Origin: Lentibacillus jeotgali
GTDB lineage: Bacteria; Bacillota; Bacilli; Bacillales; Amphibacillaceae
Direction of reading: 5' to 3'
Length of the DNA stretch: 64,000 bases
Assembly (NCBI RefSeq): GCF_000224785.1
Contig: NZ_AGAV01000015.1
Coordinates: 62,001 to 126,000 of the forward strand
The stretch's first letter is position 1, and every line of letters starts with the position of its first letter. This document shows positions 1-13,168 of the stretch, one piece after another. A program made the position numbers and the translations under genes. A model generated the notes under the pieces. The model ran no database searches. It was given only the letters and a program-made list of their open reading frames with translations, and had not been told where the DNA came from.

Positions 1-18
1 CGCCAATTTTTCGCTCAT
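1..18 (-). CDS. 5' end of an unidentified T-box-controlled gene (partial)
   Basis: Only six codons are inside the window, reading MSEKLA from an ATG at 18. An AAAGGAG ribosome-binding site ends at about 27, eight bases before this ATG; an in-frame ATG at 24 lies too close to it, so 18 is the better start. The gene directly follows a T-box leader, so it should encode an aminoacyl-tRNA synthetase, amino-acid biosynthesis enzyme or transporter. The first residues would fit a threonyl-tRNA synthetase, but six residues are not evidence. Product left open. Confidence 0.6.
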
Positions 19-44
19 CTTCATCTCTCCTTTAACGTTAATCA

Positions 45-322
45 TCAACAATAAAAACACCCCAATCGATTCCTTTGAAAAGGACGGATTGGGGTGTCTT
101 CCGTGGTACCACCTTCATTGGCATGCCATACATGCCCACTTTTGTTTAATAACGCAGCAAGACTGCGGCCAGGTTTTAATCTGACAACTCCAAGGCAGGT
201 TTCACAAAGGCTTTGCCCCGCGGAATCTCTCAGCCGGTGAATTCCACTCTCTTACGGGAAGCGTTTTGCTACAGACCTCTTCTTCGTTTCAAGGTTATTT
301 GTCTGTAAAATCACAGATTGTT
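45..322 (-). promoter_or_regulatory. T-box leader of the edge gene
   Basis: On the minus strand the conserved T-box motif AAGGTGGTACCACGG lies at about 114-101. It is followed by a terminator hairpin (98-56, arms pairing CACCCCAATC with GATTGGGGTG, then a T-rich tract). An AGAGAG motif and the TTGGAG motif that follows the specifier region in T-boxes are also present. By alignment with the serS leader in this window, the specifier triplet is ACC (200-198), a Thr codon. The T-box bulge is UGGU, which would pair with a tRNA discriminator A. The leader type is clear; the amino acid is uncertain. Confidence 0.85.
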
Positions 323-504
323 TATATTATTATAGACGAATATGGCTGTATTTTTATGTACTATACCTGCTAATATGATGAATGTCAAGCATTTAAGAAA
401 ACTTAATCCCGACTCTTCTTCATTAAAACTTTTAAATATGACAGTAGTGAGAAAAAATTGGCTTTTGAGTCCTATAGGCTGGCGCATTTTAATTGCCTGA
501 CAAT
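323..504. other. Intergenic stretch with no convincing gene
   Basis: AT-rich spacer between the T-box leader and the tRNA-Ser terminator. An 87-codon minus-strand reading frame (574-311) crosses it, but it runs through the tRNA terminator and the T-box promoter area and has no ribosome-binding site. A TATAAT-like stretch near 337-325 on the minus strand may be the -10 region for the T-box transcript. Nothing else is recognised. Confidence 0.5.
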
Positions 505-532
505 AAAAAACCGCTACATAATGTAACGGTTC
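505..532 (-). terminator. Terminator after tRNA-Ser
   Basis: Minus-strand hairpin pairing AACCG-TACAT with ATGTA-CGGTT, followed by a run of T residues, about 45 bases downstream of the tRNA. Confidence 0.8.
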
Positions 533-574
533 GGCGGTTTTTAAATATCTCCAATTTTTGCGGTTAATATTCAA

Positions 575-667
575 TGGAGGAGGTAGAGGGATTCGAACCC
601 CCGCGCGGTTTGACCCGCCTGTCGGTTTTCAAGACCGATCCCTTCAGCCAGACTTGGGTATACCTCC
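575..667 (-). tRNA. tRNA-Ser (anticodon UGA), CCA encoded
   Basis: A type II tRNA with a long variable arm. The acceptor stem is GGAGGTA (667-661) paired with TACCTCC (585-579). The anticodon loop CTTGAAA carries anticodon TGA at 631-629, reading UCA and UCG codons. The T-arm GGTTCGAATCC is intact and the 3' CCA is encoded (577-575). The base between the acceptor stem and CCA is T (578), so the discriminator would be U73 rather than the G73 usual for serine tRNAs. It sits downstream of serS, the position of trnSL-Ser1 in B. subtilis. Confidence 0.97.
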
Positions 668-803
668 ATATTGACGACAAGATTAAATTTAACATGTGTC
701 GTACAAGTTGTCAATTATTTTTTTAGATTTTTTGTGCTAAAGGGAGACTTTTCTTGTGTTGTCATTTAAACTGCAGCACATTTATACGTGCTCACTTGTT
801 CCC

Positions 804-869
804 TTAAATGTCTGATTGGTTCAACTAACATTCAGTGGGGGAAAGCGCCCCACTGAATGAAGTTTAAGT
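804..869 (-). repeat. Dispersed repeat family A, short copy
   Basis: Minus-strand copy that begins at the end of serS. It holds a perfect 12-bp stem (829-840 with 848-859, arms CATTCAGTGGGG and CCCCACTGAATG, 7-base loop), then TTAGTTGAAC and a degraded ATCAGACATTTA tail. The same order of motifs is seen near 20.5, 24.9 and 38.6 kb. It may double as a serS transcript-end structure, although no clear T-run follows. Confidence 0.8.
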
Positions 870-2147
870 TCACCCCTTTATAACATCCTTTCCGCCCATA
901 TATGGACGAAGTGCTTCAGGTATCACAACCGATCCGTCTTCCTGCTGGTAATTTTCTAGTATGGCGGCTACTGTACGTCCGACAGCAAGACCGGATCCGT
1001 TTAATGTATGAACATATTCCGGCTTTCCATCCGCCTCTCTGCGAAAACGGATGCCGGCACGTCTCGCCTGGAAGCCCTCAAAATTCGAACACGAGGATAT
1101 TTCACGGTATGTTTCCTGGCTTGGGATCCATACTTCGATATCGTATTTTTTAGCGGCTGTAAAGCCCAAATCCCCCGTGCACATACTCATGACACGATAT
1201 GGCAGATTTAAACGCTTTAATACCTTTTCTGCATCACCCGTCAGTGTTTCCAAAGTATCATAAGAATCTTCAGGTTTGGTGAAATGTACCAGTTCCACCT
1301 TATTGAATTGGTGCTGACGGATCAATCCGCGTGTATCACGACCGGCAGACCCTGCCTCAGATCGGAAGTTTGCACTGTATGCTGCATATTTTTTGGGCAG
1401 ATCTTCTGCATTTAGAATCTCATCGCGGTGAAAATTCGTGACTGGTACCTCAGCTGTTGGAATCAGGAAATAATCCCATTCTTCAAGTTTAAACACATCT
1501 TCAGCAAATTTAGGCAGCTGTCCGGTTCCCGTCAGGCTTCTGCGGTTAACGATTTGCGGCGGCATCATTTCCGTGTAGCCATGTTCATCCGCATGCAAAT
1601 CCATCATGAAGCTGATCAGCACCCGCTCCAAACGTGTTCCAATGCCTTTATAGAACACAAAGCGGCTACCGGTAACTTTAGCAGCGCGTTCAAAATCGAG
1701 TATATCCAAATCGACTGCCACATCCCAATGTGCTTTTTCATCAAAATTAAATGCCGGCAGATCTCCCCATTTACGGACCAGCACATTATCATCTTCATCC
1801 TCGCCGATCGGCACACTCTCATGAGGGATGTTCGGGATTGAAAGCATGATCTGCTGTAACGATTCTTCAATTTCCTTCAGCTCTGCATCAAATTCCTTTA
1901 TTTTTGCACCGACCTCACGCATTTCTTTAATGGCCGGTTCCGCATCTTTCTTTTTCTTTTTCAGGGCAGAAATCTGCTTCGATGCCTCATTACGCTTCGC
2001 CTTCAGCGATTCGGTTTCGGAAATTAAAGTTCTGCGTCGTTCATCAAGCTCACCAAACCGCTCGAGCTCTGATAAATCTTCCCCGCGGTGAGCGAGCTTT
2101 TCCTGTACCTCCTGAAAATTATTCCGTAAAAATTTCATATCCAGCAT
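870..2147 (-). CDS. serS: Seryl-tRNA synthetase
   Basis: Class II aminoacyl-tRNA synthetase that charges tRNA-Ser in the cytoplasm. The N-terminal 100 or so residues form the antiparallel coiled-coil arm that grips the tRNA (charged, Lys/Glu-rich). The class II motifs follow: motif 2 with [14 protein letters not shown] and motif 3 with [15 protein letters not shown] chose the ATG at 2147, giving 425 residues starting MLDMKFLR, because it lies eight bases after AAAGGAGG; an ATG two codons upstream touches the ribosome-binding site. The 425-residue length equals that of B. subtilis SerS. A serine-type T-box leader precedes it. Confidence 0.97.
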   Translation of the reverse strand: MLDMKFLRNNFQEVQEKLAHRGEDLSELERFGELDERRRTLISETESLKAKRNEASKQISALKKKKKDAEPAIKEMREVGAKIKEFDAELKEIEESLQQIMLSIPNIPHESVPIGEDEDDNVLVRKWGDLPAFNFDEKAHWDVAVDLDILDFERAAKVTGSRFVFYKGIGTRLERVLISFMMDLHADEHGYTEMMPPQIVNRRSLTGTGQLPKFAEDVFKLEEWDYFLIPTAEVPVTNFHRDEILNAEDLPKKYAAYSANFRSEAGSAGRDTRGLIRQHQFNKVELVHFTKPEDSYDTLETLTGDAEKVLKRLNLPYRVMSMCTGDLGFTAAKKYDIEVWIPSQETYREISSCSNFEGFQARRAGIRFRREADGKPEYVHTLNGSGLAVGRTVAAILENYQQEDGSVVIPEALRPYMGGKDVIKG

Positions 2148-2154
2148 CGTCATT

Positions 2155-2485
2155 TCCTCCTTTAAATAGCAACCGAACTTTTAGTGGGCTGCCCGCAAAA
2201 ATTATCTGAACCTAAAATCAGATAAAGTAACATCCAAAAAAACTCCCGCCCCTGTTAAAACAGGGACGAGAGCATCTTTCCCGCGTTGCCACCCTTATTG
2301 AAGCGCGTCCGCTTCCGGCTCAAATGTGATAACGGCGTTTAGCCGGGTTTGCCTACTAAAAACTTCAGCAAACCAGTTCAAGGATGGATTCACAGGTGCT
2401 TTCATCGGTTTTCACCGGCCACCGACTCTCTGAAGAAAGTCAATCCTGTTACTGCTTCCTGTCACGACTGTTCCATATGTTAAGC
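2155..2485 (-). promoter_or_regulatory. Serine T-box leader of serS
   Basis: The T-box motif AAGGGTGGCAACGCGG (2296-2281) precedes a strong terminator (stem pairing CTCCCGCCCCTGTT with AACAGGGACGAGAG, 2275-2240, then a T7 run). The specifier TCC (2388-2386), a Ser codon, sits in the context GTGAA-TCC-ATCC. The bulge UGGC is complementary to a tRNA acceptor end with discriminator G. Uncharged tRNA-Ser(GGA) should stabilise the antiterminator and turn serS on. Confidence 0.92.
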
Positions 2486-2488
2486 TTT

Positions 2489-2517
2489 ATCATATCGGAT
2501 TCTAAATCAAGATGCAA
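2489..2517 (-). promoter_or_regulatory. Promoter of the serS T-box transcript
   Basis: On the minus strand, -35 TTGCAT (2517-2512) and -10 TATGAT (2494-2489) are separated by 17 bases, just upstream of the T-box leader. The promoter overlaps the last codons of pdxT. Confidence 0.6.
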
Positions 2518-3097
2518 GTGTCTGTTTTGATTGTTCCACCATTTGGGCAAAATATTCAATCAAACGGTTGTCATCAGTCAGTTCGGGATGAAAAGCCGTA
2601 CACAGATAAAGCCCCTGTCTTGCTGCAACAGTTCTGTTCTGATAAGAAGCCAGCACTTCCACATCAGATCCCGCTTCCAATATATATGGTGCACGGATAA
2701 ACACGGCATTAAATGCATCCCCAGCGTATTTCACATCCAAATTCGCTTCAAAGCTTGCCACTTGACGGCCGAATGCATTCCGGGCAACCTTCATGTCCAT
2801 TAATCCTAAATGTGCCTGTTCTTGACCCTCAATAGCACTCGCCAATAAAATCATACCGGCACACGTCCCGAAAATTGGCTTGCCTTGTTTTCCAAACTCT
2901 TGGATGGCATCAAAAAAGCCGTAGCTATCAATCAGTCTGCGCATTGTCGTACTTTCCCCGCCAGGCAGAATTAAACCGTCAATTTCCTCCAGCTGGTCTT
3001 TCCGTTTTATTTCTATGGCTGCCGCACCTGTTTCCTCGATTGAGCGGACATGCTCACGCACAGCACCCTGTAATGCCAGTACACCGATAGTGTTCAT
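2507..3097 (-). CDS. pdxT: Pyridoxal 5'-phosphate synthase glutaminase subunit
   Basis: Releases ammonia from glutamine and channels it to PdxS for vitamin B6 synthesis by the DXP-independent route. Class I glutaminase features are present: the oxyanion strand PGGESTT near residue 46, the nucleophile Cys in GTCAGMILL near 79, and the His-Glu pair in AFHPELTDD near 170. The 196-residue length is normal for the family. It lies 15 bases downstream of pdxS in the same direction, so the two are surely co-transcribed and their products form the 12:12 PdxST complex. Confidence 0.97.
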   Translation of the reverse strand: MNTIGVLALQGAVREHVRSIEETGAAAIEIKRKDQLEEIDGLILPGGESTTMRRLIDSYGFFDAIQEFGKQGKPIFGTCAGMILLASAIEGQEQAHLGLMDMKVARNAFGRQVASFEANLDVKYAGDAFNAVFIRAPYILEAGSDVEVLASYQNRTVAARQGLYLCTAFHPELTDDNRLIEYFAQMVEQSKQTLAS

Positions 3098-3112
3098 AAC
3101 GATTCCTTCTTT

Positions 3113-3997
3113 CTACTCGCTGCGGTCCTGCATACGATCATGGGCTTCCAAAGTGCCCATTTCAACACCCTTCATGGCAGTGCCAAGATCTTTGGAAAGC
3201 TCGCCGATCAATTGGTAATCCGTATAATGTGTAGTAGCTTCAACAATAGCTTTTGCAAATTTTTCAGGGTGGTTCGATTTAAAGATACCAGAGCCGACGA
3301 ATACACCATCTGCTCCAAGTTGCATCATCAGTGCTGCATCAGCTGGTGTTGCCACGCCGCCTGCTGCAAAATTGACGACTGGAAGACGGCCTTCCTCTTT
3401 GACTTCCATCAGCAGTTCATACGGGGCACCGATTTCTTTTGCATAGGTCATCACTTCATCTGCCGACATGGAGGTCAGTTTTCTGATTTCCGACTGAACC
3501 TGGCGCATATGACGAACAGCCTCAACGATATTTCCTGTTCCCGGCTCACCTTTTGTACGCAACATGGATGCTCCCTCACCGATACGGCGTGCTGCTTCAC
3601 CAAGGTTACGGCAACCGCACACAAATGGAACGGTATAATCGGATTTTTTCAGGTGATATTCTTCATCTGCAGGTGTCAGCACTTCACTTTCATCGATATA
3701 ATCAACACCCATCGCTTCCAGCACACGGGCTTCCACAATGTGGCCAATGCGTGCCTTTGCCATGACCGGAATGGATACAGCATTCATAACCTCTTCTGTA
3801 ATTTCCGGACTCGCCATCCGGGCAACACCACCGGCTGCGCGGATATCAGATGGTACCCGCTCCAATGCCATAACGGCAACTGCACCTGCCTGTTCTGCTA
3901 TTTTAGCCTGTTCGGCATTGACAACATCCATAATGACGCCGCCTTTTTGCATCTCTGCCATGCCGCGTTTAACGCGTTCTGTCCCTGTGTTTGCCAT
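3113..3997 (-). CDS. pdxS: Pyridoxal 5'-phosphate synthase synthase subunit
   Basis: Condenses ribose 5-phosphate, glyceraldehyde 3-phosphate and ammonia into pyridoxal phosphate; a TIM-barrel enzyme. The barrel is seen from KGGVIMDVV onward, with the active-site lysine region [10 protein letters not shown] near residue 80, the second lysine in RTKGEPGTG near 150, and the phosphate-binding [12 protein letters not shown] near 210. The 294-residue length matches the family. It is the first gene of the pdxST pair and follows dacA by about 28 bases, as in B. subtilis. Confidence 0.98.
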   Translation of the reverse strand: MANTGTERVKRGMAEMQKGGVIMDVVNAEQAKIAEQAGAVAVMALERVPSDIRAAGGVARMASPEITEEVMNAVSIPVMAKARIGHIVEARVLEAMGVDYIDESEVLTPADEEYHLKKSDYTVPFVCGCRNLGEAARRIGEGASMLRTKGEPGTGNIVEAVRHMRQVQSEIRKLTSMSADEVMTYAKEIGAPYELLMEVKEEGRLPVVNFAAGGVATPADAALMMQLGADGVFVGSGIFKSNHPEKFAKAIVEATTHYTDYQLIGELSKDLGTAMKGVEMGTLEAHDRMQDRSE

Positions 3998-4025
3998 GTT
4001 GTTCCCCTCCTATGTGATATGCTAC

Positions 4026-5363
4026 CTAGAACCAGCCTGTCACGGTATCGACGACTGTGTTAAAAATATTTCCAAAGAAGCCGCCAACGGCACCCAATGT
4101 CAGCATGAACCAATTGTCTTTTTCAATACCTTTTTGCGCTACCACGTCAATTGTCTGCTGATCGGCATTCGGAAAAATGTAACCATAATCATTCTCGCCA
4201 TTGTAGACAACTTTAGCTGTACCGACTTTTTCTCCTTTTTCAATTGGCGCGGCAAGTTTTCCTTCTTTATTCAGCTTATCTTCATCCAATTGATAGTCGA
4301 TGCTATAGTTTTCAGCCTGTTCGCCTTTAACGGGAGCACTGAATGCTTGGTCAGTTGCGACTTGTACACTATCTTCCTTCCCTTTTGAGACAGGGATATC
4401 AGATTTACCTTCCAGCTGGTATCCGGCCGGGAAGAGTTCCTGCTTCTCAAATTGGTTAAAGCCATAATCCAACAATTTTGCCGTTTCCTCAAAACGCGCT
4501 CCCTTGCTGTCTGTTTTCATGACAACGGAGATATACCGTTTACCATATTTTTTGGCAGTGCCTGTAAAGCAATAGCCTGCCATATCGGTGAAACCGGTTT
4601 TCAGTCCGTCTACTCCTTCGTAATAAAATTGCTCGAAGTTAACAGAATCATGCGGAAGCATCCAGTTCAAATTTTCCACTGTATAGCCTTCAAACTCAGT
4701 TTTCTTCTGGCTGGATATTTCCAATGCTTTCGGGTGGTCATTCACCAAGTTATAGGCCAGTAATGCCGCTGACCTGGCCGACAACCGATTGGTACCGTTC
4801 GGATCAGTTCCTTCAGGTGCGTATTCGCCAAGTGAACTATTTGCCAACCCGGTTGAGTTAACAAAGTTATATTCAGGCAGTCCCATTTCTTCTGCCTTTT
4901 CATTCATCATCTTAACAAATTCCCCCTCAGAACCTGCAACAAGTTCTGCGAGCGCAATGGTCGCACCGTTATCTGAAAAAACAGCCATTGCATTATACAA
5001 CTCTTCTACCGTATAATCCTTACCCTTAGTCAAACCGATACCTGAGAAAGTCGTATTATCTGATATATCAAATGCATAGTCACTAACCTGAGTTGTCGTA
5101 TCCCAGCTGATATTTTCTTCGTTGATTGCTTCCTGGACCAGGTATTCGGTCATCATTTTGGTCATACTGGCTGGAGGCAGTGCCATATCAGGTTCTTTCG
5201 CATAAATAACCTTACCTGTTTCGGCATCAACCAGTATAGCTGACTCCGCATTTATATCAAGTGTTTCCGCCGCCTGTACGGAAAACGGCTGTACAGTAAA
5301 GGTTGTCAGCAAAACCAATGCTGCAAACAATAATGACAAACTTTTCTTAATGTTGTTTTTCAC
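4026..5363 (-). CDS. dacA: D-alanyl-D-alanine carboxypeptidase (PBP5 type)
   Basis: Trims the terminal D-Ala from peptidoglycan pentapeptides outside the membrane. A signal peptide ends in SVQAAET. The serine-peptidase S11 motifs are SMTK (nucleophile serine near residue 66), SDNG and KTGFTD. The C-terminal PBP5 domain ends in an amphipathic helix (WFMLTLGAVGGFFGNIF region) that anchors it to the membrane. I prefer a GTG start at 5363 because GGGGGT lies nine bases upstream and the signal peptide then begins MKNNIKKS; an ATG at 5381 has no ribosome-binding site. The family and its place between guaB and pdxS match B. subtilis. Confidence 0.95.
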   Translation of the reverse strand: MKNNIKKSLSLLFAALVLLTTFTVQPFSVQAAETLDINAESAILVDAETGKVIYAKEPDMALPPASMTKMMTEYLVQEAINEENISWDTTTQVSDYAFDISDNTTFSGIGLTKGKDYTVEELYNAMAVFSDNGATIALAELVAGSEGEFVKMMNEKAEEMGLPEYNFVNSTGLANSSLGEYAPEGTDPNGTNRLSARSAALLAYNLVNDHPKALEISSQKKTEFEGYTVENLNWMLPHDSVNFEQFYYEGVDGLKTGFTDMAGYCFTGTAKKYGKRYISVVMKTDSKGARFEETAKLLDYGFNQFEKQELFPAGYQLEGKSDIPVSKGKEDSVQVATDQAFSAPVKGEQAENYSIDYQLDEDKLNKEGKLAAPIEKGEKVGTAKVVYNGENDYGYIFPNADQQTIDVVAQKGIEKDNWFMLTLGAVGGFFGNIFNTVVDTVTGWF

Positions 5364-5520
5364 TTTCTCTACCCCCGCCATATTATGAAATGGTTCATTT
5401 TTTTTATATTAATTTTCATACTTTGATATTTTACCATAAAAGAAAGAGAAAAAATAGACAGGGAAAAGCCCTATCTATTAAAAATTTAATAGGTCATGTT
5501 AAGAATGAAGTTGCACTTTA

Positions 5521-6990
<1,470 letters not shown>

Positions 6991-7046
6991 TCATCCTCCT
7001 ATCCTTAGTGGTGTATGTGAATGATTATTATGTTGTCAATTGGTGA

Positions 7047-7068
7047 AACTAATGCATGTACATTAGTT
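7047..7068. promoter_or_regulatory. Inverted repeat in the guaB-yaaC divergent spacer
   Basis: An 8-bp perfect inverted repeat, AACTAATG-CATGTA-CATTAGTT, lies about 60 bases upstream of the guaB start in the likely 5' leader. It could be an operator or leader hairpin; no T-run follows it. Confidence 0.4.
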
Positions 7069-7187
7069 AAATGCAATTCTATTGTTTTATAGAATACGCC
7101 AACCGGCACGCTTTTTCAATACAATAAGCAATATGTGATAAAAGAAATTTGATTCCGAAAATTTACATAGTCAAAGGTGGACAATAT

Positions 7188-8138
7188 ATGTCGAATCATG
7201 ATTTGACAGAATTCTTAACATATCTTCAGTCACAGCAAACAGCCCGTGAGTATTTATACAACTGTTATAGCCGGTTGGGTGTTGTTGATGCATCTGTAAA
7301 AAGTTTTGAGAACTGCAATAAATTCATCCATTATCTTGATCATGGCCTCCGGTTTTATGAAAATGGCAGACAAATGGAAACCCTCATGCAACCGATACTG
7401 TTTTTTTATGGCATGGTCCATTTACTAAAAGCAGCTCTCTTAACAACAAGACCGGATTATCCCGAATCAACAGCAATACTGGCACATGGCGTATCAAGCC
7501 GAAAGCGCAAGAAGCGACATTATACATTTCTGGATGATGAAGTCAAAATCCAGCAAAACGGATTATTTCCCTATTTCTCTGAACACTTTTTTTCGATCAG
7601 AAGATCTCCATTTGAAAAAATAAAAATGGAGCAGCTGTTTTCGTTGATTCCTGAAATGTCGCCACTATTTAAATTGCATCAAACAGACAAGATGATAAAA
7701 ATCGGGAATGTCGAAACAGCCTGCTTACAATTTCCGACCTTGTTATTGGATAACTTTCATTTAACAGCCAACACGTTTATCAAGCGTATCAAACCCTATT
7801 TGCCGCCAATCAAACACACGGAAACAAAAACTGACTTTCTTCGGGTTAATTTAGCAGCACCGTTCAGCCCGGCAAGCGCAAGTCCCTTTTTCACGGATAT
7901 GCAAAACAGGATCATTTATTTTCCGCTGCATCGCGATCAGTTTTTGCCGACTGCAGAAATCATGATTCATTATTTGCTTCTTTATAATTTAAGCATGCTG
8001 TGCCGATATGAACCCGAATGGTGGGGAGAACTCCTGACCTCAAGGCCCGATGCGGACTATCCATTTATTAAACATTTCCTCTCAATAACGGCCGAAAAAA
8101 TGCCGAAAGCACTGGGAGAACGTTTGCCCAGCATATAA
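7188..8138 (+). CDS. yaaC: YaaC family protein
   Basis: A 316-residue protein of the YaaC family, found beside guaB and gyrA in many Bacillaceae; no biochemical role is established. No membrane segment, signal peptide or catalytic motif is obvious. A typical feature is the block around SRKRKKRHYTFLDDEVKIQQ. The ATG at 7188 (MSNHDLTEF) is preceded by AAAGGTGG; a longer frame from 7149 has no ribosome-binding site. It runs opposite to all neighbours on this arm and converges with gyrA. Confidence 0.88.
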   Translation: MSNHDLTEFLTYLQSQQTAREYLYNCYSRLGVVDASVKSFENCNKFIHYLDHGLRFYENGRQMETLMQPILFFYGMVHLLKAALLTTRPDYPESTAILAHGVSSRKRKKRHYTFLDDEVKIQQNGLFPYFSEHFFSIRRSPFEKIKMEQLFSLIPEMSPLFKLHQTDKMIKIGNVETACLQFPTLLLDNFHLTANTFIKRIKPYLPPIKHTETKTDFLRVNLAAPFSPASASPFFTDMQNRIIYFPLHRDQFLPTAEIMIHYLLLYNLSMLCRYEPEWWGELLTSRPDADYPFIKHFLSITAEKMPKALGERLPSI

Positions 8139-8199
8139 TGGGCAGTAAGCTACTGCCTCCCGGATATACAGAGAGGTTTAAGTGGCGGCTCAACTATCA

Positions 8200-8249
8200 A
8201 AAAAGTGACCCATAACGGATTGAGAAATAATCCATTGTGGGTCACTTGT
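8200..8249. terminator. Bidirectional terminator between yaaC and gyrA
   Basis: A long hairpin with arms AAGTGACCCA and TGGGTCACTT, plus an inner GGATT/AATCC stem, sits between the convergent stop codons. Upstream of it (about 8140-8180) is ATGGGCAGTAAG..., which resembles a fragment of repeat family A. Confidence 0.8.
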
Positions 8250-8267
8250 TGAATCAGCTTGTCAGGA

Positions 8268-10784
8268 TCACAATTCCTCATTCTTCTGATCGTCTGCTGA
8301 CTCTGAATCCGTTACAGTATTATCTTCTTCTCCGGCATCTACTTCCGGTTCTTCTTCCTCTTTTTCCACCTTTGCAACAGTTGCGACCTCTTCATCTTCG
8401 TTCAGGCGAATCAATTTGACGCCTTGTGCATTTCGTCCGGTCTGGGAAATCCCTTCAACCGGAATACGAATCAGCACACCGGCAGCGGTAATGAGCATGA
8501 TATCTTCTTCACCTGTAACGGCTTTAACCGCTACAACATGGTTGTCATCCGACAATTTACAAGTGAAAATACCTTTACCACCGCGATTTGTCCTGCGGTA
8601 CTGATCTTCAGGAGTGCGTTTTCCGATACCTTTGTTGGTCACATGGAGTACTTGCAGGCCTTTATCTAGAATCTCCATGGAGACCACTTCATCATCATCC
8701 CGCAGTGATATACCGCGTACACCTGCTGCATTTCTGCCCATTGACCGAACCTGGTCTTCCGGAAAGCGGATCAGGTACCCATTTTTGGTTCCCATCATAA
8801 TGTCTTTCGCTCCGTCTGTCAGCCTGACCGAAATCAGCTCATCTTCTTCACGCAGTCCAACGGCAATCAGCCCGCCTTTGCGTATATTGGCAAATTGCGA
8901 TAATTTCGTTCGTTTGGATAATCCGTGTCTTGTTGTAAAGAAAAGGTAGTAGTCCTCACTATATTCGGAAACCGAGATGACCGCATTAATCCATTCACCT
9001 TTTTCAATCTGCAGCAGATTAATAATCGGTATGCCTTTTGCAGTCCGGCTGAATTCGGGAACTTCATAACCTTTGGCACGGTAGACCTTCCCTTTATTCG
9101 TAAAGAAAAGAATGGTGTCATGGGTGGAAGTGGAAACCAAATGTTCAACAAAATCATCATCATTAGTTCCCATGCCTTGGATTCCGCGGCCGCCGCGTTT
9201 TTGTGACCGGTACGTGGATGCTGGCAGACGCTTGACATATCCCTGATGGGTAAGCGTAATGACCACATTTTCCTCAGGGATCAGATCTTCATCCTCAATA
9301 AAATCTGCTCCACCGGCCACGATTTCCGTCCGGCGGGGATCGTTATATTTCTCTTTTATCTCCGCCAGTTCTTCCCGGATTATTTCCAGAACTTTTTCTT
9401 CATCGGCCAAAATGGCTTTCAGTTCATCAATCTGCTTAAGAAGCTCGTTGTATTCATTAACGATTTTTTCACGTTCTAGGCCTGTCAGGCGTTGCAAACG
9501 CATATCCAGAATTGCCTGGGCTTGCTTCTCACTCAGACCGTAATTCTCCATCAGGCCGTCACGGGCGATATCCGTTGTCTTTGAGTTGCGGATTAGCGAA
9601 ATGACCTCGTCCAGGTGATCCAGTGCCACGCGCAAACCTTCCAGAATATGAGCGCGTGCTTCAGCCTTCCGCAATTCAAATGCAGTTCGGCGTTTAACAA
9701 TTTCTTTCTGATGTTCCAGATAGTACTCAAGGCACTGCTTAATGGTTAATACTCTCGGCCGTCCATCAACTAGTGCCAGCGTGTTAATGCCAAACGTCGT
9801 CTGTAAAGCCGTGTATTTATATAAATTATTCAACACAATGTTAGGATTGGCATCACGGCGGAGTTCAATGACAACACGTAAGCCATTCCGGTCTGATTCA
9901 TCACGCAAGTCTGTAATGCCATCAATCCGTTTATCACGCACAAGCTCGGCAATTTTTTCAATTAACCTCGCTTTATTGACCTGATAAGGCAATTCGGTTG
10001 CAATAATCGTTGATTTGCCATTTGGCTGTTCATCAATATGTACCTTTGCCCGTATGGTCACAGAACCTTTCCCTGTTTCAAACGCTTTGCGGATGCCGCT
10101 TCGGCCAAGTATTTCACCTGCTGTCGGAAAGTCAGGGCCATAGATATAGTTTTCCATCAACTCATTAATCGTGATTTCAGGATCCTTACTGACTGCCAAT
10201 ACCGCATCAATCGTTTCACCAAGGTTGTGAGGCGGAATGTTGGTCGCCATGCCTACAGCAATCCCAGCTGCACCATTAACAAGCAGATTCGGAAAACGTG
10301 CCGGAAAAACAACCGGCTCCCGTTCCGTTCCGTCATAGTTATCCGTATAATCAATGGTATCCTTGTTGATGTCACGCAATAATTCCATCGAAATTTTAGA
10401 CATGCGTGCTTCTGTATAACGCATAGCTGCTGCCGAGTCTCCGTCAACTGAACCGAAATTGCCGTGACCGTCCACAAGCATATAGCGGTAGCTGAAATCC
10501 TGTGCCATGCGCACCATTGATTCATAGACAGCAGAATCCCCGTGCGGATGGTATTTACCGATCACTTCACCGACAATACGGGCAGATTTTTTATACGCTT
10601 TGTCTGCATGCATCCCAAGATCATTCATGGCATATAAAATTCTGCGATGGACAGGTTTCATGCCATCACGCACATCGGGAAGTGCCCGTGATACGATGAC
10701 ACTCATGGCATAATCAAGAAAAGATGTGCGCATTTCCTGATTGAGATTAATTTCCTGAACGTTCGGACGTTGTTCATCCGCCAT
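8268..10784 (-). CDS. gyrA: DNA gyrase subunit A
   Basis: Cuts and reseals DNA in the A2B2 gyrase that introduces negative supercoils. The winged-helix region carries [19 protein letters not shown], with the quinolone-target serine and glutamate in their wild-type state. The catalytic tyrosine lies in AMRYTEARM. The coiled coil spans about residues 370-490. The C-terminal beta-pinwheel has repeated GRG-type blades, including a GyrA box [10 protein letters not shown]. The tail is very acidic. The 838-residue length is normal. It follows gyrB by 62 bases and is likely co-transcribed. Confidence 0.98.
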   Translation of the reverse strand: MADEQRPNVQEINLNQEMRTSFLDYAMSVIVSRALPDVRDGMKPVHRRILYAMNDLGMHADKAYKKSARIVGEVIGKYHPHGDSAVYESMVRMAQDFSYRYMLVDGHGNFGSVDGDSAAAMRYTEARMSKISMELLRDINKDTIDYTDNYDGTEREPVVFPARFPNLLVNGAAGIAVGMATNIPPHNLGETIDAVLAVSKDPEITINELMENYIYGPDFPTAGEILGRSGIRKAFETGKGSVTIRAKVHIDEQPNGKSTIIATELPYQVNKARLIEKIAELVRDKRIDGITDLRDESDRNGLRVVIELRRDANPNIVLNNLYKYTALQTTFGINTLALVDGRPRVLTIKQCLEYYLEHQKEIVKRRTAFELRKAEARAHILEGLRVALDHLDEVISLIRNSKTTDIARDGLMENYGLSEKQAQAILDMRLQRLTGLEREKIVNEYNELLKQIDELKAILADEEKVLEIIREELAEIKEKYNDPRRTEIVAGGADFIEDEDLIPEENVVITLTHQGYVKRLPASTYRSQKRGGRGIQGMGTNDDDFVEHLVSTSTHDTILFFTNKGKVYRAKGYEVPEFSRTAKGIPIINLLQIEKGEWINAVISVSEYSEDYYLFFTTRHGLSKRTKLSQFANIRKGGLIAVGLREEDELISVRLTDGAKDIMMGTKNGYLIRFPEDQVRSMGRNAAGVRGISLRDDDEVVSMEILDKGLQVLHVTNKGIGKRTPEDQYRRTNRGGKGIFTCKLSDDNHVVAVKAVTGEEDIMLITAAGVLIRIPVEGISQTGRNAQGVKLIRLNEDEEVATVAKVEKEEEEPEVDAGEEDNTVTDSESADDQKNEEL

Positions 10785-10846
10785 TTACAAATACCTCCAA
10801 ATCTTCCTTCGTGAGACTCCAGTCTATTTTCCTTTAGAATGATTCT

Positions 10847-12811
<1,965 letters not shown>

Positions 12812-12874
12812 TCACTCAGACAGCGAGTACCAAAGTTTTCGCATACTTTAAATCCATGAAGTGATCTTCATGAC

Positions 12875-13153
12875 TTACTCAATCTCATCTGAATAGTCAT
12901 CCAGTTTGCTGATTGTTGACATCATACTGGCCCGTTTTTTCAGCGTTGAGACAGATAACGAGCTGTAATAAATATTCTCTCTCGTAACAACAACTGACTT
13001 TATCTCGTCAGTTGGACCAAAAAGTGTATGCTGTTTTGTGGCATTTTCCACCATCTTCTCCATTATCCCCGAAGATGTGACAACACTGTGATCAATAATG
13101 GAGATAACATCTTTCGACTGGATTACATTATCATTGCCAATATGAATAAACAT
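12875..13153 (-). CDS. remB: Extracellular matrix / biofilm regulator RemB
   Basis: A 92-residue protein of the RemB (YaaB) family, which in B. subtilis acts with RemA in activating biofilm matrix genes. The sequence begins MFIHIGNDNVIQSKDVI, typical of the family. The ATG at 13153 follows GTGGAGG with a six-base spacer; a longer frame from 13168 runs over that ribosome-binding site. It lies between recF and gyrB, the same position as in B. subtilis, with a 15-base gap to recF. Confidence 0.9.
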   Translation of the reverse strand: MFIHIGNDNVIQSKDVISIIDHSVVTSSGIMEKMVENATKQHTLFGPTDEIKSVVVTRENIYYSSLSVSTLKKRASMMSTISKLDDYSDEIE

Positions 13154-13168
13154 CGAATTCCTCCACAA

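Noticed and set aside
311-574. An 87-codon minus-strand reading frame between the T-box and the tRNA
   Set aside because: It crosses the tRNA terminator and the T-box promoter area, lacks a ribosome-binding site and has no recognisable domain.
3140-4063. A 307-codon plus-strand frame opposite pdxS
   Set aside because: It is a mirror of the pdxS codons, with Cys/His/Phe-rich composition, no ribosome-binding site and no family resemblance.
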